Position numbers and translations under genes: made by a program
Part shown: positions 1 to 6,143 of the stretch, in pieces
Numbering within the stretch: the first letter of the stretch is position 1
Layout: every line of letters begins with the position of its first letter
Notes under the pieces: model-generated
Database searches by the model: none
What the model was told of the DNA's origin: nothing
The model's input: the letters and a program-made list of their open reading frames with translations, nothing else
Source of the DNA: Pseudomonadota bacterium
Lineage (GTDB): Bacteria; Pseudomonadota; Alphaproteobacteria; Rhizobiales; Devosiaceae
Length of the DNA stretch: 6,143 nt
Assembly (NCBI GenBank): GCA_023433985.1
Contig: JAEYTN010000002.1
Location: 1-6,143, forward strand
Reading direction: 5' to 3'

Positions 1-1036
1 CCTCGTGGTGATGATGCACTCGGCCTATGGCGTGGGCGAGGACCTGAACAATACCGGCATCCTCCATTACATCATCGGCTGGGCGACGCCGTTCCGGATG
101 CCTGAGTTCTTCCTCATCTCGGGCCTGTTCCTGGCGCAGGTGATCGGCCGGCAGTGGCGCCTCTACGGCGACCGCCGGGTCGTGCACTACCTTTACTTCT
201 ACGCGCTGTGGGTGGTGCTGCAGGTGGCCTTCAAGGTCGGGCTCGGCACCGGCGACCTGGGCTCGGCGCTCAGCCAGATCGCCTGGGCGGTGGTTGAGCC
301 CTACGGGGTGCTGTGGTTCATCTACATGCTGGCGGTCTACTCGCTGGTGGCGAAGCTGCTCCACATGCTGAAGGTGCCGCACTGGGCCGCGATGCTGGCA
401 GGCGCCGCGCTGATGATGGCGCCGATCCAGACCGGCTACGGGCTGATCGACCACTTCGCCATGTACTTCGTCTACTTCTACGCCGGCTACGCCTTTGCGC
501 CGGTGGTGTTCCGGATCGTAGCCTCGGCGCAGGAGAACTGGCCTTACGCGCTGATCGTACTGGCGAGCTTCGGCATCGTGCAATGGTTCCTGGTGTTCGA
601 GGGACCGACCGGTGGCGCGGTGCTCTATCCCCGCGGCATCGACATGGGCTACGCCGCGTTCCCGCCGCTGCACCTGCTGCTCGGCTTCGTCGGCTCGCTG
701 GCAGTGTGCATCGCCGGGGGACTGCTGGTGAAGCTGCCCTGGATGGGCTGGCTCCGCTGGCTCGGCGAGCACTCGATCGTGGTGTACCTGAGCTTCTCGA
801 TTCCCATGGCTGCGAGCCGGACCATCATCCTCAAGACCGGGCTCATCACCGATACGAGCGCGGTGAGCGTGATCGTGATGACGATCGCGCTGGTATCGCC
901 GCTGGTGCTCTACTGGCTGATCCAGGTGACCGGCTGGGGCAAGTTCCTGTTCGAGCGGCCCGTGTGGGCCCACATTCCGGGCACGCCGGGCAGCCGCGGC
1001 TACGTGAAGCCGGCGGCGACGGTGCCGGCGGAGTAA
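1..1036 (+). CDS. Acyltransferase-3 family membrane protein, 5' end missing
   Basis: This is the C-terminal 344 or so codons of a multi-pass inner-membrane protein; the reading frame is open to the left edge, so the true start lies outside and the GTG/ATG codons at 5-16 are internal. The visible sequence opens with [10 protein letters not shown], matching the conserved histidine that ends the first membrane span of acyltransferase-3 proteins (normally preceded by a short 'LDxLRG' N-terminus). It is followed by [13 protein letters not shown], the family's arginine-containing second-span motif, and by [14 protein letters not shown]. Many hydrophobic spans follow, and the protein ends in a short polar tail ([18 protein letters not shown]). 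The family transfers acyl groups (acetyl, succinyl and others) to sugars or other acceptors at the membrane; the substrate here cannot be told. Probably only about 10-25 residues are missing. It stops 109 bases before purQ and shows no functional tie to it. Family assignment is firm, specific function unknown. Confidence 0.85.
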   Translation, partial: LVVMMHSAYGVGEDLNNTGILHYIIGWATPFRMPEFFLISGLFLAQVIGRQWRLYGDRRVVHYLYFYALWVVLQVAFKVGLGTGDLGSALSQIAWAVVEPYGVLWFIYMLAVYSLVAKLLHMLKVPHWAAMLAGAALMMAPIQTGYGLIDHFAMYFVYFYAGYAFAPVVFRIVASAQENWPYALIVLASFGIVQWFLVFEGPTGGAVLYPRGIDMGYAAFPPLHLLLGFVGSLAVCIAGGLLVKLPWMGWLRWLGEHSIVVYLSFSIPMAASRTIILKTGLITDTSAVSVIVMTIALVSPLVLYWLIQVTGWGKFLFERPVWAHIPGTPGSRGYVKPAATVPAE

Positions 1037-1051
1037 GCCGAGGTATCGAGC

Positions 1052-1074
1052 CCTCTCCCGCCACGCGGGGGAGG
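1052..1074. repeat. GC-rich inverted repeat (stem-loop) after the acyltransferase gene
   Basis: The arms CCTCTCCCGC (1052-1061) and GCGGGGGAGG (1065-1074) pair over 10 bp with one G-U wobble around a 3-base loop (CAC). The stem starts 15 bases after the acyltransferase stop. No T-run follows (the next bases are ATATCGGCGG), so it is not a classical intrinsic terminator. It could still slow or end transcription, or protect the 3' end of the upstream message. Its 'CCCTCTCCC...GGGGGAGG' wording resembles short GC-rich dispersed repeats common between genes in alphaproteobacterial genomes; that is from memory and cannot be tested in one window. Confidence 0.55.
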
Positions 1075-1097
1075 ATATCGGCGGCCTGCTCTTGCTT

Positions 1098-1126
1098 TTG
1101 ACAAAGAGACTCACCAAAGCATCGGC
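1098..1126 (+). promoter_or_regulatory. Possible sigma-70 promoter for purQ (tentative)
   Basis: A perfect -35 consensus TTGACA lies at 1098-1103, about 43 bases before the purQ start, in a locally AT-richer stretch. At the expected 17-base spacing the -10 position reads ATCGGC (1121-1126), a poor match to TATAAT. The element is therefore half convincing. It would let purQ be transcribed separately from the unrelated acyltransferase gene, which fits the stem-loop just upstream. Confidence 0.25.
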
Positions 1127-1134
1127 ATTGCTTC

Positions 1135-1139
1135 AGGAG
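1135..1139 (+). promoter_or_regulatory. Ribosome binding site that fixes the purQ start
   Basis: AGGAG lies six bases before the ATG at 1146. This good Shine-Dalgarno match favours 1146 over an in-frame TTG at 1092, which would add 18 residues with no resemblance to the PurQ N-terminus. Confidence 0.65.
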
Positions 1140-1145
1140 CTGCCG

Positions 1146-1814
1146 ATGAAAGCCGCCGTCGTCGTTTTTCCCGGACTCAATCGCGACCGTGACATGATCG
1201 CGGCGCTGACCAAGATCGGGGGCGAGGCACCGGCCGTCGTCTGGCACCAGGAATCCGACATCCCCGACGTCGACCTGATCGTCATCCCCGGCGGCTTCTC
1301 CTACGGCGACTACCTGCGCGCCGGCGCGATCGCCGCGCGGTCCCCGCTGATGCGCGTCATCCGCGAGCGCGCCGAAAAGGGCGTGCGGGTGCTCGGCGTC
1401 TGCAACGGCTTCCAGATCCTTACCGAGGCGCAGCTGCTGCCGGGTGTGCTGATGCGCAACGCCTCGCTCCGCTTCGTCTGCCGCGAGGTGAAGCTCAAGG
1501 TCGAGAACGCCGACACCGCCTTCACGCGCGGCTATACGCAGGGCCAGATCCTGCGCTGCCCCGTGGCGCACCATGACGGCAACTACTTCGCCGACGCGGA
1601 GACGCTGGCGCGGGTTGAGGGAAACAGCCAGGTGGCGTTCCGCTACGCCGACGGCACCAATCCCAACGGCTCCATCAACGACATCGCCGGGGTGTTCAAT
1701 GAGCGCAAGAATGTGCTCGGGCTGATGCCGCATCCGGAGAATTTGATCGAATCCGCGCATGGCGGAGACGACGGTCGCGCCCTATTCTCGGCACTCTATC
1801 AACTGGTTGCCTGA
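1146..1814 (+). CDS. purQ: Phosphoribosylformylglycinamidine synthase subunit PurQ (glutaminase)
   Basis: PurQ is a 222-residue class I glutamine amidotransferase, the usual length for the stand-alone subunit. It hydrolyses glutamine and passes ammonia to PurL, which converts FGAR to FGAM with ATP in step 4 of cytoplasmic purine biosynthesis; PurS joins the two subunits. The start [16 protein letters not shown] is typical. The oxyanion region is [14 protein letters not shown] (47-60), the nucleophile is Cys86 in GVCNGFQIL, and the triad is completed by His196 and Glu198 in LMPHPENL. All key residues are present. The ATG follows a good AGGAG site. purS, often directly upstream of purQ, is not here; an acyltransferase gene takes that place. 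purL lies about 2.1 kb downstream with three other genes between, so the two subunits need not share a message, although the next gene begins only 8 bases after the stop. Confidence 0.97.
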   Translation: MKAAVVVFPGLNRDRDMIAALTKIGGEAPAVVWHQESDIPDVDLIVIPGGFSYGDYLRAGAIAARSPLMRVIRERAEKGVRVLGVCNGFQILTEAQLLPGVLMRNASLRFVCREVKLKVENADTAFTRGYTQGQILRCPVAHHDGNYFADAETLARVEGNSQVAFRYADGTNPNGSINDIAGVFNERKNVLGLMPHPENLIESAHGGDDGRALFSALYQLVA

Positions 1815-1822
1815 GCAGGACA

Positions 1823-2473
1823 TTGCGGACCATTCTTTCCTGGGCCGGCCTCGCAGTCGGCGTCACAGGGCTTGCCATCGATGCCTGGGAGATCTTCCCC
1901 TCGATGATGTCGGTGAGCGCCACCAACCCGGTGGCGCGCTCGCTGCCTGACGTGTTCTTGTATTTCTGGACCTATTTCACCCACCTCACCAACCTGTGGC
2001 TGGTGCTGACCCACCTCGCGGTACTGAGCGGCGTGGCGTGGCTGGGGTTCTTCCGCCGGCCGGTGATGCTGCTCTCGGCGGCGACCTTCATCCTCTTGGT
2101 AATGCTGTTCTACCACTTCATGCTGGCGCCCTATTACCAGCTCGAAGGCGGGTTGATGGTGGCGAGCTACCTGCTGCACTACGTGGCGCCGGTGATCTAC
2201 CTCGTCTGGTGGGTGGTCGGCGCGCCGCACGGGGTGCTGACTGCGCGGCACGTGCCGCTCGCGCTGCTGCCGGGCGTCGCCTACATCGCCTGGGTGCTGC
2301 TGCGCGGCGCGGTGGTGAACGAGTATCCCTACGACATCCTCGATGTGAGCAAGTCCGGCTATGGCGGAGTCGCCGTCGGGGTGGCGGCGCTGCTGGTCGC
2401 GGTGGCGATCTTCGCCGCCATCTTCGTGCTGGTCGATCGCTGGCTGGGCCGGCGGGTGCCGCAGGCCGCCTGA
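1823..2473 (+). CDS. Pr6Pr family integral membrane protein
   Basis: A 216-residue protein with about six hydrophobic spans (near residues 5-21, 43-66, 80-102, 111-133, 145-162 and 181-205) and no other domain. Features I associate with the Pr6Pr family are the second span with FWTYFTHLTNLW (48-59), the third ending in FYHFMLAP (96-103), LLHYVAPVIYLVWW (117-130), then LLRGAVVNEYPYDILDV (159-175). The tail VDRWLGRR is basic. The family is distantly related to eukaryotic FAR-17a/AIG1 membrane hydrolases, but no bacterial function is firmly known to me. No ATG or GTG gives a full first span, so TTG at 1823 is the likely start; AGGA at 1817-1820 is only two bases away, closer than ideal, and a CTG at 1811 overlapping the purQ stop is the alternative. 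The 8-base gap suggests co-transcription and possibly coupling with purQ. Family call good, start uncertain. Confidence 0.8.
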   Translation: MRTILSWAGLAVGVTGLAIDAWEIFPSMMSVSATNPVARSLPDVFLYFWTYFTHLTNLWLVLTHLAVLSGVAWLGFFRRPVMLLSAATFILLVMLFYHFMLAPYYQLEGGLMVASYLLHYVAPVIYLVWWVVGAPHGVLTARHVPLALLPGVAYIAWVLLRGAVVNEYPYDILDVSKSGYGGVAVGVAALLVAVAIFAAIFVLVDRWLGRRVPQAA

Positions 2474-2529
2474 CTTGTTTGTGACAGTTGGGTCTGCCTA
2501 AGCTTCCGCGAAATCTGGGGGCGACGCAG

Positions 2530-3411
2530 ATGAGCTTTCAATGGTCTCTCGATGATCGCTCGATCGGCGAGGGCTTTCGGCGCATCGCGCGCGAGCAGAT
2601 CGAGAAGGCCATCGCCATTGCTCACGACGCGGCGGAGACGCCGGCAAGCCGTGTGCACGAGGCCCGGCGGCGAGCCAAGAAGCTGAGGGCACTGCTGCGG
2701 CTGGTGCGGCCGGATTTCGGGCAATACGAACGGGAGAACGCCTTCGTCCGCGATGCGGCGCGCGGTCTCGCGGCAGCGCGCGACGTCAAGGTGGCCGAAG
2801 AGACGCTGGCCGACCTGTTGCGGTGGGCCGGACGTGAACCACCGACGCCCCGGCCGGCCGAAGAGGACGCCGGCGAGCAGGACGGCCTCGCCACCTTCGG
2901 GGCACAGATGAACGAGCTGCTCGCCCGCACCGAAAAGTGGAAGACCGGCAAGATCGACCTCGACACGCTGGCCGAGGGGCTGACCGACACCTACCGCCGG
3001 GGGCTCGAGGCGATGGAGTTGGTGGGCGACCGGCCCAGCGACGCCGCCTTCCACGAATGGCGCAAGCACGCCAAGTACCACTGGAACCAGCTGGGGCTGC
3101 TCGAAGCGGCGGCCCAACACATCCTGCCGGCGGCGCACAAGGCCGTGGGCGAGCTCGCCGACCTGCTCGGCAAGCACCACGACCTCGCCGTGCTGATCGG
3201 GATGATCCGCGGGGATGCCGTCCAGTTCGCCAATATCGACCGGGACTTCGTGCTCGATGCGGCCGGGCGCCGGCAGGCGGGGCTCGAAACGGAGATCGGG
3301 GCGCTCGGCCGCCAGGTCTATGCCGAGACACCCAAGGCGCTGCATGCACGCTTCCGGAGCTATCTCGGGGGCTGGAGGGCGCAGGAAAGCTCCAAGGTGG
3401 CGGCCGAGTAA
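2530..3411 (+). CDS. CHAD domain-containing protein
   Basis: A 293-residue soluble, alpha-helical, highly charged protein without signal peptide or membrane span. CHAD domains carry conserved histidines and basic residues, bind inorganic polyphosphate and can target proteins to polyphosphate granules. Both halves of the internally duplicated domain are visible. The first has VHEARRRAKKLRALLRLV (42-59) followed by AARDVKV (81-87); the second has FHEWRKHAKYHWNQLGLL (174-191) followed by LLGKHHDLAVL (212-222). A charged, proline-containing linker lies around 101-120. The ATG at 2530 is preferred because CHAD proteins commonly begin with a short segment like FQWSLDDRSIGEGFRRI; a TTG at 2488 would add 14 unrelated residues. 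GGGGGCGA at 2517-2524 is a modest ribosome binding site. The 56-base gap from the previous gene holds no strong promoter or terminator. The stop overlaps the next start (TAATG), so it is almost certainly co-translated with the CYTH gene. It could scaffold polyphosphate for that enzyme; this is inference. Confidence 0.9.
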   Translation: MSFQWSLDDRSIGEGFRRIAREQIEKAIAIAHDAAETPASRVHEARRRAKKLRALLRLVRPDFGQYERENAFVRDAARGLAAARDVKVAEETLADLLRWAGREPPTPRPAEEDAGEQDGLATFGAQMNELLARTEKWKTGKIDLDTLAEGLTDTYRRGLEAMELVGDRPSDAAFHEWRKHAKYHWNQLGLLEAAAQHILPAAHKAVGELADLLGKHHDLAVLIGMIRGDAVQFANIDRDFVLDAAGRRQAGLETEIGALGRQVYAETPKALHARFRSYLGGWRAQESSKVAAE

Positions 3412-3881
3412 TGGGTATCGAGATCGAGCGGAAATTCCTCGTCGCCGGGGACGGCTGGCGGAGCCTCGTCGCGAGCAGCAGCAAGCTGCGGCAGGGCTAC
3501 CTCGTCTCGGGCAGCGGCGTGACCGTACGCGTGCGCACGGTGGACGATGCCACGGGATACCTCACGATCAAGGCCGGCGGCGCCGCGCTGTCACGGACCG
3601 AGTTCGAGTACGAGGTGCCGATAGCCGATGCGCGGCAGTTGCTCGGGCTTTCCCGCGGCGCACAGATCGAAAAGGTGCGGCATTCCCTCGATCTCGCTGG
3701 CGGCGAGTGGGTGGTGGACGAGTTCGGCGGCAGGCACGCCGGGCTGATCCTCGCCGAAATCGAGCTCAACAGCCCGACGGCAGCGTTCGACCGCCCGGCC
3801 TGGCTCGGCGACGAGGTGACCGGCAACCGGCAATACTACAACTCCAGCCTCGCGGCCCTGCCGAGCGGTGGGGAAATCTGA
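3411..3881 (+). CDS. CYTH domain protein (triphosphate tunnel metalloenzyme)
   Basis: A 156-residue single-domain protein, near the usual length of short bacterial CYTH proteins. The signature ExExK appears at once as E4, E6 and K8 in MGIEIERKFLV. The alternating charged strands that line the tunnel follow: VRVRT (39-43), YLTIKAGG (50-57), SRTEFEYEVP (61-70), IEKVRH (86-91), WVVDEF (100-105) and LAEIEL (114-119). It ends with GNRQYYNSSLA (138-148). Characterised short bacterial relatives are metal-dependent inorganic triphosphatases or tripolyphosphatases; related family members are class IV adenylate cyclases or thiamine triphosphatases. With a CHAD neighbour, an inorganic tri- or polyphosphate substrate is the best inference, but substrate cannot be read from sequence. 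The ATG at 3411 shares one base with the CHAD stop, indicating translational coupling. No key tunnel residue appears to be missing. CHAD and CYTH are often fused in one protein; here they are separate. Confidence 0.92.
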   Translation: MGIEIERKFLVAGDGWRSLVASSSKLRQGYLVSGSGVTVRVRTVDDATGYLTIKAGGAALSRTEFEYEVPIADARQLLGLSRGAQIEKVRHSLDLAGGEWVVDEFGGRHAGLILAEIELNSPTAAFDRPAWLGDEVTGNRQYYNSSLAALPSGGEI

Positions 3882-3919
3882 GCAGCCCTGCGCACGCGGC
3901 GCTAGGTCTTGCCGCATCT

Positions 3920-3935
3920 GCACGCTATAGCGTGC
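3920..3935. promoter_or_regulatory. Perfect 16-bp palindrome upstream of purL
   Basis: GCACGCTATAGCGTGC is exactly its own reverse complement, centred 39-40 bases before the purL ATG in the 85-base gap after the CYTH gene. It could be the binding site of a dimeric regulator. As RNA it would form a stem of about six pairs with a tight TATA loop, and no T-run follows, so it is a weak terminator candidate. The central CTATAG also resembles an alphaproteobacterial -10 box, but I find no good -35 at 16-18 bases before it. The palindrome is certain as sequence; its role is inferred. Confidence 0.5.
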
Positions 3936-3966
3936 GCATCCCTGCGCCACTCCCCCGGATTCCTCG

Positions 3967-6143
<2,177 letters not shown>

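Noticed and set aside
1092..1145. Upstream TTG start for purQ
   Set aside because: The added 18 residues do not resemble PurQ, and ATG 1146 has a well-placed AGGAG.
846..1760. A 304-codon minus-strand open frame across the acyltransferase end and purQ
   Set aside because: It lies antisense to purQ and shows no family motif; it is a GC-bias shadow.
2474..2529. Possible promoter (TTGTTT at 2475-2480 with CTAAGC at 2498-2503) before CHAD
   Set aside because: Both boxes match consensus poorly; the support is too weak to list as a feature.
2359..3345. A 328-codon minus-strand open frame opposite CHAD
   Set aside because: It lies antisense to a clear CHAD gene, has a low-complexity product and no domain, and would cross the end of the Pr6Pr gene.
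2937..3410. N-terminal extension of the CYTH frame inside the CHAD gene
   Set aside because: The extension is Arg/Gly/Pro-rich shadow sequence. The CYTH ExExK signature begins directly after the ATG at 3411, which is the normal start for the family.

Overview
This GC-rich window appears to come from an alphaproteobacterium, most likely of the order Hyphomicrobiales (Rhizobiales). The basis is the protein flavour (a PurQ start of the [14 protein letters not shown] type, a medium-length PurL), the strong bias to C- or G-ending codons and the gene content. The genus cannot be fixed from the sequence alone. All six genes are on the + strand and closely packed, and no stretch of more than about 110 bases lacks a gene.

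Layout: (1) bases 1-1036, the 3' part of an acyltransferase-3 family integral membrane protein, cut by the left edge. (2) 1037-1145, a 109-base gap with a GC-rich stem-loop, a TTGACA element and a good ribosome binding site. (3) 1146-1814, purQ, the glutaminase subunit of FGAM synthase. (4) 1823-2473, a six-span membrane protein of the Pr6Pr family, 8 bases after purQ and probably starting at TTG. (5) 2530-3411, a CHAD-domain protein. (6) 3411-3881, a CYTH-domain (triphosphate tunnel) protein whose ATG overlaps the CHAD stop by one base. (7) 3882-3966, an 85-base gap holding a perfect 16-bp palindrome. (8) 3967 to the right edge, purL, the synthase subunit of FGAM synthase, lacking only roughly its last 10-15 residues.

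Functionally there are two themes. PurQ and PurL, with the small protein PurS (not in this window), form the three-part FGAM synthase of step 4 of purine biosynthesis: PurQ makes ammonia from glutamine and PurL uses it with ATP to convert FGAR to FGAM. Between them lies a CHAD/CYTH pair; both families are linked to inorganic polyphosphate or triphosphate chemistry. The two membrane proteins have no clear link to either theme.

I see no CRISPR array, tRNA, rRNA, insertion sequence, integrase or defence system. The window looks like an ordinary chromosomal housekeeping locus. The points most worth a second look are the separate, translationally coupled CHAD-CYTH pair between purQ and purL, the palindrome before purL, the difference in arginine codon use between the pur genes and the CHAD/CYTH pair, and possible catalytic residues in the Pr6Pr protein.
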